From Chiridota heheva (Eukaryota; Echinodermata; Holothuroidea; Apodida; Chiridotidae): a stretch of 64,000 bases of DNA. The number at the start of each line of letters is the position of its first letter. The stretch's first letter is position 1. This document shows, piece after piece, positions 13,318 to 30,430 of this stretch. Below the pieces are notes generated by a model that saw only the letters and a list, made by a program, of their open reading frames with translations, was not told the origin of the DNA and did no database searches. Both the position numbers and the translations under genes were made by a program. Where the stretch lies: contig JAIGNY010002305.1 of NCBI GenBank assembly GCA_020152595.1, positions 1,580,001 to 1,644,000 on the forward strand, given 5' to 3'.

Positions 13318-14543
13318 CATACAATCCAGGGTACAACTATAGAATACGGGGCCACTTCGAAGTATACACCTGGCTGCGGGCAGCGAAGTCATGCTCCATC
13401 GACACAATTTTCATCATACATGAATATGCACCGATCTTTAATTAAGATAGGTAGGCCTACAATCCATGCGACTATGCTGCCCAGCCAGGAAGAGGCCATA
13501 GTTTTGACTTATTATATCTAAAAATTCTTCCAACATGAATATCATCATTTTTTAATTAAGATTACACTTTGCTGCCCAGCCGGGGATAGCCAGGGATACT
13601 GTATTGGAGCTATATGATTAAACCAGGGAGTTGTTATTTGCACTTCTTTATAATTTGTAAGATTAAATCATTCACATCGGAAGTTTCTGAGTTGAGAAGA
13701 AAGGTGGGGAGGGGGGGGGGGGGATTTTTTAGAGTGAATCTGCATTCTGTAGTTACTCCCAATCCAGTTACAACTTTCGTTATCAGTCTTCCAACAACCA
13801 TTCACCAATTGCGTAATGGCTACTGGTCGGCAATAAGGAGCAGGCCAAACAGTTTCGGCGTGGCACTAGTTTGTCCATCAGAAACCTAACAGGTCAAATA
13901 AATGTAAATTTATTGTTATTCCGAAAATTTCTACACACAATTTTTCGTGAAAGCATGAAAATTTCCGTGCATATTTACTGTTTAACTTTGCTTTCCCCTA
14001 AATATTTTGAATGATTGTTTTTGCGTTCCCCGCGCAATAAAAAATATAGTCTAGTGAGTCATGATATTTTAGTAGGTTTACCAAACACTTGCACAAACAA
14101 AAGTGCTGAGTAACACAATACTAACGTTACACTACTAGTAAGAGTACTACACTGACAAAAGGTAATGTTGTCAGGCTGACCCGTAAACTTTGATTTTACT
14201 TGCCAATGTGATGCATACATACTGTTTTAACATCTTCATCCAAAAATTATAGATGAATGGCAATCGCCATCCAATGATGATGAATGCAGGTTGAGTTGAC
14301 TTCAAAGCTCACCCTTAAAGTGGCTGCTCACTAGTATGTTAGGTCAAATGCGAAATTAACCAGAAATCTTTTTTGAGATTATATCATAAACGATATGTTA
14401 TGAGCAAGTTTCATTTCAATATTTTAAGATAATCATTCACATAGTTGAACTTTTGATAAGTTATAAGAAACTGGAAGTAACTTTGGAAGTGGCTGCGCAC
14501 TTCTGAGTTGGTTTGACTGGTACTGTATAATTTATTTTCAGTC

Positions 14544-14818
14544 TGAAGTTCCCTGGCAGTTGCTGCTTACTTCCCTATTTGACCTCAGGAAGTTCCCTGG
14601 CAGTTGTCGCTCACTTACCTATTTGACCTCAGGAAGTTCCCTGGCAGTTGTCGCTCACTTCCCTATTTGACCTCCGGAAGTTCCCTGGCAGTTGTCGCTC
14701 ACTTCCCTATTTGACCTCCGGAAGTTCCCTGGCAGTTGCCGCTCACTTCCCTATTTGACCTCCGGAAGTTCCCTGGCAGTTGCCACTCACTTCCCTATTT
14801 GACCTCGGGAAGTAGCTG
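14544..14818. repeat. 44-bp minisatellite, about six copies
   Basis: Tandem units of 44 bp, each starting gaagttccctggcagttg and ending atttgacctc. Units differ by a few substitutions, with the first and last the most diverged. No coding role. Confidence 0.95.
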
Positions 14819-15610
14819 CCACGTTGTACCTTTGAGGTGAAACTGTATGCTATAATAGTGCGAATGGATCCCCAACTCATGATTCAACATTTAGATTTTT
14901 CAATTCTTAAGTTTTTTTTTTTCATCAATGAATTCCATTTTTAAGTATTCCTTTCTTTGTTTAATTATTTTAGAATTCTGAATATTTACTCATTTCAAGT
15001 TTAGATCAAATTTTTTTAATTTGATGCATAACGGCAAAATATCCAATTTATTTCTAAATATCTTGTAATTAAAAGGTATCTTCACCCTTTTGGTTCTAAT
15101 CCTAACCTCAGATAAGTCCAGCCAACACTGGCATTGGTATACTCTGAATGAGGCCTATTCTGAATCCCATCGGGTAAATAATAAATCTGTTAGTAGGGAA
15201 AGAAATAACACAGTAAGTCTCTCAGTATAAACTTCACCAATTATATTCTTGGATATTTCTCTTCAAACTGTCAAAAGCAAAACAGTTAAGCATGATTAAT
15301 TATTGTGTGTGTGTTAGGATTTTTCTGGGGGAAATTTGCACTTAACTTCCTGTTCAAGCAAAGCTTTGACAGTTTCGGGTTTTTATGAAGGCAACTCTTG
15401 TTTTTCTGTCTTACCTTATGTTGTCAGCTAAGAAATATATTTGTTACTTTTTCAATATTAATGTGTTTCTGATCCAAGCAATAAGCCACAAAAAAAAATA
15501 TAAAAAAATGACCAACAGAACAATATATTTTTTTTTTTGACTTAATCTTCATTTTGTTCAAAATCCTGAAAATTGTGTCAACACCTGAAGTATAAATTTT
15601 TGATTGACAC

Positions 15611-16192
15611 TAGTGCTGTCAGGACAAGGCTTTATTACATATCGATTATCGTGGAGAAAAATATCGCGATATATTGGTATAACGCGATTACTTTTCAAGA
15701 AAATTGACTCCCAACACAAATTGTTAATATCATGTTAATTAAATGTTTATGATGAACACAAGAAAAAATGATTTGCAGATCTAGCAGATGACTTGATCGT
15801 GTGACTATTACGTCCATCACGCATCACGCACGTGTTTGGTAATTCAGCCAACATGACCATGAATCTTTGAAGTGAGAGCCTGAGTGGCACATTCTGGACC
15901 AATTTTTGTTCTTTTTGCCAACTTACATCGGAGCGTGCCAGTGGGGGGTGATGAAGGAGCACGATTTTTAATTAGTGCTTTTTATGTTTTATGATATTTT
16001 TGCACATTTTTTAATGGCCTAAACTTGACTTAGATTTAATACTGTAACGTTATAATTGTAACATACGAAGTAGCCTAGCCTAGTTGTGCTAAAATTTCTT
16101 AGATGAGTATTACATATAGTGTTTGGTATCGCGATATGTGTTGAGAGGCATACAGTATTTCATGTCCTGGAAAAGAGATATTACGATTACAG
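15611..16192 (+). mobile_element. hAT-like non-autonomous element, 3'-decayed copy
   Basis: Starts with tagtgctgtcaggacaagg and shares most of its length with the intact element at 20976-21545, including the tatcgattatcgtgaagaaa-type subterminal region and the ccaacttacatcggagcgtg core. The expected right terminus is eroded near 16192, just before the next element. Confidence 0.8.
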
Positions 16193-16230
16193 TAATTCCT
16201 TCAAAAGATCAAGCCATCACCAAACACTTG

Positions 16231-17298
16231 TAGAGCTGTGAACGTTTAGGGATTTTAGTAAACGTGTACACGCCAAAAAAGGCGAGCGTGTATCGTGTAC
16301 ACACGTTTAGTACTGTAATTTTCGGAATTACACCAAAATTGCTCCAAATTTACAATGCGAAGTAAAAAAAAAATCGTGCAACCATTATGGCAAAAGTATT
16401 TACTCCATTGCCCAAATAGACACTCGAGTTTTGCTTTCCAAATTGTAAAAAGTTTACTTCTATTGTATAAATCATCATTTTGATGGAAAATGTGCATGGA
16501 AATTAAGTTTAGAAAGAACAAATAACTTCCTTTCAACGTCATTTAAACTCAAGATCGTGTAACTTTTTTGCCGTACTCGCTACGGTTTTCAAAGTTTCAC
16601 TGAAAATCTTGCATACTATAATACCTCGCCGTAAAACATTTCAAAACTACGCTACTACCCGGAAGTTCTAAAATATCAGTCCTCTCAAAAAAAAATTGCC
16701 GCCATCTTTGTGAGGCACTTAAAATTTCAGCTCTGTCAAAATCTTTTTATGTTTGTTTATTTTGCAATATTTTTTCTTTCTTGCAAAATTTATTTGACTC
16801 ATCAGGTAATATTTACATGTAAATGTACTGATTGTCAAGATTTAAGTATTTTGACTGTGTTTATTGGTCCATTTAACAGCTTGTAAAACAGGCCTTGATT
16901 GTGTGGGATTTAAAGCCTTATTAATTAGGCCTATGGCCTATTGTTAGTTTCACTGTTTACTGCTGCGCATTCGCGGTGCATTTCACAAAATAGCCTACTC
17001 AGATTTTGGCGAAATCAAAAGTGCAAAATATCCCCATTTATAGATGATTACTGCGCATTTGTGATTCTCACATTTAAAAAAGGATTATGCTAATCAGTTT
17101 CCAGTTTGTAAAAAGTCATTGATTGGAATTTTGTTAGCTGAATGTGTGTTGTGTGTGATTTAAATCATGATTGATCTTATTGATTTTCAACAGCAAGATT
17201 TGACTATGAAAAACGATTGCTCACAATGAAGTATTTAGTAAACATTTACAAGGATTTGCAAGCGTGTACTGTGAACATGCTAAACGGTCACAGCTCTA
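16231..17298. mobile_element. hAT-like non-autonomous element with perfect 8-bp target duplication
   Basis: A 1,068-bp element begins tagagctgtgaacgtttag and ends with the complement of tagagctgtgaccgtttag, one mismatch in 19. It is flanked by AACACTTG at 16223-16230 and again at 17299-17306. An 8-bp duplication with TAGNG ends is characteristic of hAT transposons. No transposase ORF is visible, so it would depend on another element. Confidence 0.92.
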
Positions 17299-17339
17299 AA
17301 CACTTGTCCCATTTGACCTGTGAAATTTGTACCCCAAAA

Positions 17340-17575
17340 CCTTGGAGATCTGTAAACTTTGACCTTTGTTCCTCAAAACCTTGGTGACAAACGTTCCGTG
17401 CAAGGTGTACCCGTCCACCAATTTTGGTTCATGTGTGTATTACAGTTTTTGAGCCCTACCAGCCCCCTGTGAACTTTGACCTTTGTTCCTCAAAACCTTG
17501 GGACAAAAATTATGTGCAAGGTGTACCCGTCCACCAATTTTGGTTCATGTGTGTATTACAGTTTTTGAGTTGAAA
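17340..17575. repeat. Tandem duplication of ~120 bp
   Basis: The segment running from aactttgacctttgttcctc to gtgtattacagtttttgag occurs twice, at about 17351-17451 and 17470-17570, with small indels. Confidence 0.88.
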
Positions 17576-18599
17576 AGTGACACAAAATTAATTGTTGCAC
17601 ACACAAACACACGGTCATGCAAAAATCACAAAATTTTGTCCTATTTTATGACCCTAACCCCCAATATAAGGTCATTATATGAGACCCCCTGGTGGGTCCT
17701 ACCAGCCCCCCCCCTTTCCACAATATCAAGGGCCATGTAGTGGAGGAGATATTGGCAGTTATTTGACTATATGGCAAAGTGACACAATATCTCATATACA
17801 TGTAACTGCAGTATATCCAGTGAGCAAAATAGCAAATTAAAAGTGTGAACTTTGCAACTGGGGTGAAAATGAAACATTGTAGTAAACAAAACAAACTTTT
17901 TCAAAAAGTAATTAACTGTTATATTTTAAAATACAACTCAACCAAATTAAAGTAATATAAATTAATGCAATATTTCCATTAGTGTTGGCTACATGTTGGT
18001 AATGTCGATATATCGTGACAATGACCCTAATGTCGCGACATCGATATTGGGTTCATTGATTCACGACAATGTAGCATTATGAGTAATAAGCAAATGCTAT
18101 AGTGAAGGCCTAGGCCTACACTTTTAACCTATTACCATGTTAGGATACACTAGATTTGCAAGTTACCAAAATGTCAACTAGAATTGCTTGAGAAAAAAAA
18201 TTCAAAGCTGAAAAAGATTTGCTATCTTTTCATCCGCCCCATGCTTCCAAACTCTCCAAAATAACCTCCAACACTGCCTGGACAATTAGCTCACTAGACC
18301 GACTCCAAAGGTTTCAACTTCCTCAAAAGACAAAACTGTTCTTATCCATTCCAACAACAGCAACTCCTTCTTTCTTTGCCCCAGCCTCCATCTCAAAGAT
18401 TCCATTATTCCCAGCAAAGACAGTTCTTGCTTCCTCGGAATCACTCGCGATTCTAAGCCATCACTGAAAATGCAATCACCTACCGAAAATTTCAGAAATA
18501 TTAGCAGAACTGGTTCTATCCCTACAATAAACACAATGTAACCATTGCGATTTCCAGCATTAAGAAATATGTCAGGAATGTCACAAAACTTGAGTAGGG

Positions 18600-19028
18600 G
18601 ACTTTATCGTTGGTCTCCAAAATCAGATGTGCTTGCCTTGAAATTGAAGTCAACGAAAGCCGTTATTGTAATATAACCTATGAACAGAGGTTTTGTCAGG
18701 TTTGCAATTCAAAAGAAGTTGGAGATGAATATCACTTTCTCTTAATTTGTCCGTACCTTTCTGAAATCCGCTGTAAATTTATCCCAAAATATTTCTTTCA
18801 ACCCGCAACTAGAACAAAATGTAATACTTTATTAGCAGCTGGTTCTAAATACTTATTTTTGCAGTTATCACACTTTATTTTACACTCAATGGAAGCAAGA
18901 CGTTTGTTTCCCTCTCTTTGATTATTGTTTGTTGTAAGAACCTCAATCGTGTACCATTTAATTAATTGATCATGTTTGTGACAAAGGCCAGATGGCCTAG
19001 AGCACTGAAATAAATTGTATTGTATTGT
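18600..19028 (+). mobile_element. CR1/L2-like LINE, 5'-truncated 3' end
   Basis: An open frame at 18610-18921 encodes a LINE C-terminus with CQVCNSKEVGDEYHFLLIC (C-x2-C-x9-H-x4-C) followed by a short tail. After the stop comes a 3' UTR ending ggccagatggcctagagcac, then a tgtat-type tandem tail at about 19012-19029, a typical CR1/L2 3' terminus. The flanks match a repeat found uninterrupted at 25890-26050, which gives the insertion boundaries. Confidence 0.85.
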
Positions 19029-19544
19029 ATATTAAGTCTTTAAATTACCAGTAAGGCCGAAAAAAGTTGTTAAAAATAATGATCCATGGTTTTAACGCGC
19101 TTTAAAATGATGCAGAAATAAAATATTAGCAAGATACTTGGCGTGTCTTACAAGCATTTCGATATGCATTGTGATTATTCGCAGGTAGTACAGAGTTATT
19201 TGCAGGGCAGTAACGAGGTGCTCAGTGACCTCATTTTTTGATGATGTACACAATTTTTTAATAAGAAGCATTTGAAAACTCCTTTAAGAAACACATCAGG
19301 TCCTAGCTTCGGACCCCATTAAAAAACCCATTGGGTCTCTTTGAAAAAATCCCAAAGGACTCCCTTTACTAGTTGCCAAAAGCATTTTTCAATCGGGAAG
19401 TTGTTATGTACTTAATTGCCTTCTTGTGGCTGGGTTCCTCGTGACCTTGCAGGGCCACCAAGAACCTGAGGAATGTGTGGACTTTGAGCAAAGTCACTCT
19501 TTGGGCCTTAAATATCTGAAGTGCAAAAAAAAAAAAATCTTGTA

Positions 19545-20584
19545 TGTTAGGGTACTAACGTGACGGTAGTAAATCTAAAATGTGATTTTAGGCCATGGTT
19601 GTTTCTGAATCAATTTTAAAAATGTGCAAAAATATCACGAAACATAAAAAACTAATTAAAAATTGCACTCCTTCACCCCACACACTGGCATGCTCTGATG
19701 TAAGTTCGCAAAAAGAATGAAAAATTGGCCCAGAACATGCCTCTCACTTTGATGATTCATGGTCATGTTGGCTTAAATACCAAACATGTGCATGCGATGC
19801 GTGATGAAATCTAGAACGTAATAGCTACATGATCATGTCGTCTGCTAGATAAAAATCATTGTTGTTTCTTGTGTTCATCATTCATATGCATACATAAGTA
19901 TAGAAGAAGTATTGATATTAACAGTTTGTGTTGGGAGTCAGTTTTCTTGAAAAATATTGCGATATACCAATATATTGCAATACTTTTCTCCACCATAATC
20001 GTTACGTAATAGACCCCTAGCTTGATTTAAAAAGGGGCAGGGTACTAGACTTGTTATGGGGCACATTAATGCGCGTGAAGCGCTGCATCTTTTTGGCATG
20101 GAGTCCAGGGCTCAATCCCATGGTGAAGAAGCTTTGGGATTTTAGCTAAATCATACCTCAGAATGAAACTATTCAGACTGATAAGGACCATTCATGAGCC
20201 AAACAGGACAATTGCTTACTGTGCTAGCATTCTATGTTCTGTATCCATGTAAGGTAATTCATTTATAAGGTTAATTAAAATTATTAAGTAAAAAAAAAAA
20301 AAAATGAAGGTCAGGGCGGACCCCAGGGGGCAGGGCGGACCCAGGGGGCAGGGCAGACCCCTAGGGGGCAGGGCAGACCCCCAGGGGGCAGGGCAGACCC
20401 CCAGGGGGCAGGGCAGACCCCCCAGGGGGCAGGATGGACCCCCAGGGGGCAGGGCGGACCCCCAGGGGGCAGGGTGGACCCATGGAGGGGCAGGGTGGAC
20501 CCATGGAGGGGCAGGGTGGGCTACCCTTGTAAAACAGCAAAGCTAGGGGTCTGCGTAATGCAGCCGTATTGTGACAGCATTAAT
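19545..20584 (-). mobile_element. hAT-like element (reverse copy) interrupted by a MITE
   Basis: Reverse-complement copy of the 20976-21545 element: the aacttacatcagagcatgcc region, the cacatg target-like core and the subterminal cgataatc block are all recognisable. It is split by the MITE at 20010-20553 and resumes with a degraded terminus tgacagcatta at about 20574-20584. Its other end is eroded near 19545. Confidence 0.78.
20010..20553 (+). mobile_element. AGACCCC MITE with internal minisatellite, copy 2 (nested)
   Basis: Starts tagacccctagcttgattta and ends agctaggggtctg, flanked by CGTAA on both sides (5-bp duplication). Between 20308 and 20520 it carries about ten units of a 19-20 bp gggcaggacggacccccag-type repeat. 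The repeat creates an 80-codon Gly/Pro/Gln-rich open frame with no biological meaning. Confidence 0.92.
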
Positions 20585-20669
20585 TTGAAAAGTTATATTT
20601 TCAATATTGGTTGAAGGAATTTTCCCATTAATTTTCATGTGCGTCAATATGGTAGAGCCTAGAGGATAG

Positions 20670-20775
20670 TTACGGAAAGAAGTTGGGTAAAAACCATGTT
20701 GATGTTTAGGGGTTACTGCAAATTGTTACAGAAAAATGTTGGGTAAAAACCATGTTGATGTTTAGGGGTTACTGC
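20670..20775. repeat. Tandem duplication of 55 bp
   Basis: Two copies of a unit containing gttgggtaaaaaccatgttg and gatgtttaggggttactgca, starting near 20670 and 20724. Confidence 0.92.
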
Positions 20776-20975
20776 ATTTCAAATATATAACCATTGTGTT
20801 GAAAAAGGACTGGTGTTGCATAGAGTTCTTGTTGCACTTTCAAGACAAGTAATTCTGAAAGTAGATATTTATTTTATCTTTTATTAGGAATGTAATTGTA
20901 GGTATATGAGCAGATGGGCAGAGCATGTTCTTATAAACTGCATACTATACCCCATCTCAATCATTAACAAATTAT

Positions 20976-21545
20976 TAGTGCTGTCATGAAATGGCTCTAT
21001 TACGTATTGATTATCGTGAAGAAAAATATTACGATATATTAGTGTATCGCGATACTTTTCAAGAAAACTGACTCACAACATAAATTGTTAATATCATTAC
21101 GTTATATGATCATGGAGTTACAATTTACTCCATAATATGATGAACACAAGAAAAAATGATTTGCAGATCTAGCAGATGACATGATTACGTGACTATTACA
21201 TTCATCATGCACGTGTTTGGTAATTCAGCCAACTTGACCATGAATTATTGAAGTGAGAGCCTGAGTGGCACATTCTGGACCAATTTTTCATTCGTTTTGC
21301 CAACTTACATCGGAGCGTGCCAGTGTGGGGTGACGGAGCACGATTTTTGATTAGTTGTTTTTATGTTTCACGATTATATTGCACATTTTTATTGGCCTAA
21401 ACTCGACTTTAAGATTTAGTACCGTAACATTAGAATTGTAATGTACAAAATAGCCTAGTTGCGCGATATGTCACGAGTCATATTTCATGTCGTGGGAAAA
21501 GAGATAATGTGATATCGCGATAATTGATATGTCATGACAGCTCTA
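20976..21545 (+). mobile_element. hAT-like non-autonomous element, most complete copy
   Basis: A 570-bp element with ends tagtgctgtcatga and tcatgacagctcta, and subterminal tatcgcgata-type palindromes at both ends. Flanks are caaattat (20968-20975) and caaattaa (21546-21553), an 8-bp duplication with one difference. No ORF. It serves as the reference for the copies at 15611 and 19545, and a related one near 24100. Confidence 0.9.
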
Positions 21546-21783
21546 CAAATTAAAATAATTATTTCCTATAAATAATTTTGAAAAAGGTAATAAGTTGTCA
21601 AAGACATATATAAGATTTGTCTTTAAAGTGAAGCTATGACATTGCACTGTTGAATTAGACTTTTTGCACCAATCACTTTTTACCAATCATTCTTGAAATG
21701 CCATAACACCTAAATGGAATAAGATGATATCAACATGATGTTTAACCAATTAATAATTTAATTGTCCTCTTTCGTATAAATAA

Positions 21784-22010
21784 TGCACTTGTCAGTTGTA
21801 TGACTCAACCCTACTACCCCTGGCAATATCAGTCAAAGGTTAGTCACTGACATATGAAATAGTGACTCACATGTGCATCATTGTACTAAATTGTCAGTCA
21901 TCACCAGAATGACTTGGGTGGGTCAATGTACATGTTGTGTCCACCCACTTTGGTGCAATGACCCACCTTGTCCGGGGGTGTAGGGGTGAGTCACACAATT
22001 GACAAGTGCA
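21784..22010. mobile_element. Palindromic MITE, copy 2
   Basis: A 227-bp element with terminal inverted repeats tgcacttgtcagttgtatga / tcacacaattgacaagtgca, extending inward through the actca.ccctac block. It is shorter in the middle than the copy at 12452. Confidence 0.8.
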
Positions 22011-22238
22011 TAAATTAACAAGAATGATCTCAGGAATACTCCTTGACTCTTATCAAAATGAACCATTTTACTTCGTTTTGTGTTTTAAGGCAGTATTATG
22101 CAGTTTTCTAATTTGTACAAATATGACTGGTTGACCTTGGTCATTTTTATCTTGTTCAAAACTCCGCTGAGTGGTCTGTTATAGTTCTTTAATGGTGTGC
22201 AGCAAATGTTCCCTAGCTTTTCCTGTGTTTATCTCAAA

Positions 22239-22345
22239 CATGGGAATATTCCTTTAAAGATATGGGAATGTTCCTTTAAAGATATGGGAATATTCCTTTA
22301 AAACCATGGGAATACTCCTTTGAAACCATGGGAATATTCCTTTAA
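22239..22345. repeat. ~23-bp minisatellite (atgggaatattcctttaaa)
   Basis: Five tandem units around atgggaatattcctttaaaa, with a further isolated unit at about 22577. The same gggaatattcctttt core recurs in the unrelated array at 45798-46070. Confidence 0.88.
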
Positions 22346-22916
22346 AACCTTTAGTCCTCCTTCCCCACCCCCTCTCTCTTTACAATATTTTGTTCACCTA
22401 TACACCTCCTCTTTCGATCCCAGCTTTCTGGCTTTTAATTCTCATGTTTCTCTCAATCTTCCCCTGTTTACTCTCCTTCCTACCTCTAGAATGATCTAAC
22501 CTCTCAGGCACAATTTGACCTTTGCTGTTGTAGTGCTGTTAAACTCTCATCAAACAAACAAACAAACCTTTAAAACCATGGGAATATTCTTTTTAAAAAA
22601 TCATGTCCTTTAAAACATTAACATGGAGATAGATTAATCACATTCAGTCCCATAAGATCTTCAAGTGGGTCTCCCTGTGGTCCACTTCTCATCAATAGTA
22701 ACTCCTCATCCCATTGTGATTGTAACAATACCCTGGTCATAGCAACATTGTGATCAAAGGTTTATCCACAGACCACAGCAAATAATAAGAGGTCAGGGTG
22801 GAAGCCCCAGATCAATAAATACCTGTACCTGCATATTTTACTGTATCAGAGACAAGAGTCTCTTGATGTTGAGGTAGGTATCACCAAATTAACCTGAAAG
22901 TAAGTTGATGTCTGCA

Positions 22917-23520
22917 AAGCTGTTTGGGAGGGAAGTTGTCTTGAGATAGTGTAGGTGTAAGGAGGGGAGTTGTTTTGAGACAGTGTAGGTGTAAGGCGGG
23001 AAGTTGTCTTGAGACAGTGTAGGTGTAAGGAAGGAAGTTGTCTTGAGACAGTGTAGGTGTAAGGAGGAAAGTTGTCTTGAGACAGTGTTGGTGTAAGAAG
23101 GGAAGTTGTCTTGAGACAGCATAGGTGTAAGGAGGGAAGTTGTCTTGAGACAGTGTAGGTGTAAGGAGGGAAGTTGTCTTGAGACAGCGTAGGTGTAAGG
23201 AGGGAAGTTGTCTTGAGACAGTAGGTGTAAGGAGGGAAGTTGTCTTGAGACAGCGTAGGTGTAAGGAGGGAAGTTGTCTTGAGACAGCGTAGGTGTAAGG
23301 AGGGAAGTTGTCTTGAGACAGTGTAGGTGTAAGGAGGGAAGTTGTCTTGAGACAGTGTAGGTGTAAGGAGGGAAGTTGTCTTGAGACAGCGTAGGTGTAA
23401 GGAGGGAAGTTGTCTTGAGACAGTGTAGGTGTAAGGAGGGAAGTTGTCTTGAGACAGTGTAGGTGTAAGGAGGAAAGTTGTCTTGAGACAGTAGGTGTAA
23501 GGAGGGACAGTGTAGGTGTA
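22917..23520. repeat. 34-bp minisatellite, about 18 copies
   Basis: Units of 34 bp: aagttgtcttgagacagtgt followed by aggtgtaaggaggg, with occasional 31-bp units lacking gtg. Because 34 is not a multiple of three, the - strand cycles through three frames without stops, producing two long artificial ORFs. The higher-fidelity units lie in the middle of the array. Confidence 0.96.
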
Positions 23521-28190
<4,670 letters not shown>

Positions 28191-28748
28191 TTATTTGTGT
28201 TTGCAGGAATCTCTAGTTTTGCCTTGTTTTGAAATAAGAGGATTAGAGCGAATCCATATGTGACATTCTAACACATTCCTTCTATTTAGGGAAATGAAGG
28301 ATTTGACCACACCTATGAGGGGTCATAATAGCGATGAGGGGTCATAACAAAGAACAGACATACATGCTCTAACTTGGCTCTTATTATATTTATAATATAT
28401 CTTATTTCACTCCTGTCTAACCAAAAAAGAGGCCCATAGGGTATTTTTTATCACCTTGTTTGTTTGTCTGTTGTTCTGTCATCCGTGTGTACAAAATACA
28501 TTTTCTGTTTTTGCAGGAAGCTCTATTTTTACCTTATTTTGAAACAAGGTTAGGTTCTTGGTAAAGATTTTCTTCTTGTACATTTATTCAAGAGGACATA
28601 AGAGGAACAAAATGGTGAAGAAATTATTCCAAAATTATTCTCCATTAAGGAGATACATTTTAAAGGTTCTTTGTGATTTTTTACAGGATCCACATTTCAA
28701 AAGATCCACATTTTAAAAGGGGAAAAATGGATATCCAGTGCATCCCTT

Positions 28749-29487
28749 TTGGACATTGATCATGATCTTTACAGTAACTTAACTGCATCCATGGCAATGA
28801 GAGAGCCCAGGCTGCCATCAAAGCTCTGTCAAATAACATCTCTCCTTTTCCTATTCCACACTCAAACCTCCATCTCTCCATCTCCAACTACATCAACAAA
28901 ACCTGGCAAAACTCCTGAAATTACAAAACCAGTAATAAACTTCACACCAGAAAACCCAGTCGGGACCAACACCCCTTTGCATAGTTGCAACCGTAGGGAA
29001 GACATTGTTGTCACCCACATTCGCCTCGGCTACTGCTCTCTTACTCACTCCCATCTCTTATCCGGGCTCCCTGCCCCTCTCTGCCCCACTTGTAACATTG
29101 ATCTCTCCATCAAGCATATCTTCGTAACCTGTCTCCTCCTATACCAGAGCTCCAAATCTCTTCTCTCCTTACTATCCTCAATCTTGGATGTATTTGAAAA
29201 CCATTCTTCCCCAAACATCATCAACTTCCTCCACAACAACAACCTCTTCCACCACATAAACTGTAATCTCTCCCCCTCCTCCCCTTCTACACCTAACCTT
29301 ACATACCCCTTTCTTTTCACCTAAGTTTTTCTCCCACATTCAGCTTTTCCCCTTTATCTCCCTTACAAACCTTCCATCTCCTCACTAACCTTATTCTTAC
29401 ACCATTATTTATTAACACCCTCTTTGCACATGTGACTCTGACATCTCCCTTACAAACCTTCCATCTCCTCAGTATCCTTACTCTTAC
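28749..29487 (+). mobile_element. LINE 3' end with CCHC tail and GTTAAAC-type 3' UTR, split by a hAT-like insertion
   Basis: A 191-codon frame (28749-29324) contains EDIVVTHIRLGYCSLTHSHL and then CPTCNIDLSIKHIFVTC (C-x2-C-x7-H-x4-C). This is the arrangement found C-terminal to RT and RNase H in Jockey-related LINEs. A pyrimidine-rich 3' UTR follows, with a ~100-bp tandem duplication (from about 29345). The UTR is interrupted by the element at 29489-30430 and resumes at 30431, ending near 30510 with gactctgactgtcgcggtgc and ccgttaaacttcaacaaacc. The same 3' terminus recurs at 39028, 42060, 45165 and 61381. Confidence 0.8.
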
Positions 29488-29488
29488 A

Positions 29489-30430
29489 CAGAGGTTGCGT
29501 TATAATTTTTTGCCTGGCGTATTTGCTTACGACAAGCCCTTGAAGTTTGGCGTATTTTGTCAATTTGCTGTCGTATGTACAGGGCATTGCGTAATGTACA
29601 GGGCATTGCGTAATGTACAGGGCATTGCACGCTAGCGAAGCATGCAAGTAATTGTTAACACAACACACTTGTGTAGGCCTGCCTCGCTAAAGTAAATGAA
29701 AATTGCACTTAGAATACAAAAAACATTACAAAATCGAACTATTATTATCATATAATATATTACGAAAAAGTTCGTACCCAATCCTTGTATAATGTTGATT
29801 GTTGAGTCATGAAATTTGGGTTAACAATCCCAAAATAAACTAAAAAAAAATTTTGTTTATCGTATCCAAACTTTCATGAGGTTTTAGTGAACTTTGACCA
29901 ATTGTAAATGATAATATACTATTCAGATCTTGAACACGTCTACTTCTTTATAGTAACTTGACTTGCAGACTGTGATCACTTCACAGATACACGATCAACA
30001 CAATACTGGAGGAAAGTTAAATCCTAGCTTTTAATATCGTTGACAATTGACAGCCTGCATTCAAAACAACATCAAAACTTTAACATACACTGTACAGTGT
30101 ACGTACATCATGCATAGGGTTTATGTACTAGCCTATATGTGTTTATGGCAGCACTACGGGCATATTGAATCATTCAACCGTTAGTCTCGTAGTTGTGTCA
30201 TTTTTCTTTTATTCATTAGTAATTCAAGATCATTTTTGTGTGAAATAAAACTTTGAATTGCATCTGAGAGGTACTGTAAGATGTTCATGATTTTAATTAT
30301 GTTAATGAAAAACTCTGGCGTAAAATTCCACATGCTATATCTAAATCTTACGACGCAGGTACAACCTGTGTCATAAGAAATTTCAGCTATGGCGTAAAAT
30401 ATGACAAATTTGCCGTTAACGCGATCTCTG
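29489..30430. mobile_element. hAT-like non-autonomous element in the LINE 3' UTR
   Basis: A 942-bp element with ends cagaggttgcgtta and the complement of cagagatcgcgtta; similarity continues inward to a ggcgtaaaat / ggcgtatttg block. Flanks are ctcttaca (29481-29488) and cccttaca (30431-30438), an 8-bp duplication with one difference. The LINE 3' UTR reads through when the insert is removed. No transposase frame. Confidence 0.87.

Noticed and set aside
22917-23520. CRISPR-like array
   Set aside because: Units are directly tandem with no unique spacers, and the window is eukaryotic.
28681-29324. Host protein-coding gene in intron 1
   Set aside because: The frame carries a LINE C-terminal CCHC block followed by a LINE 3' UTR and tail, so it is retrotransposon-derived.
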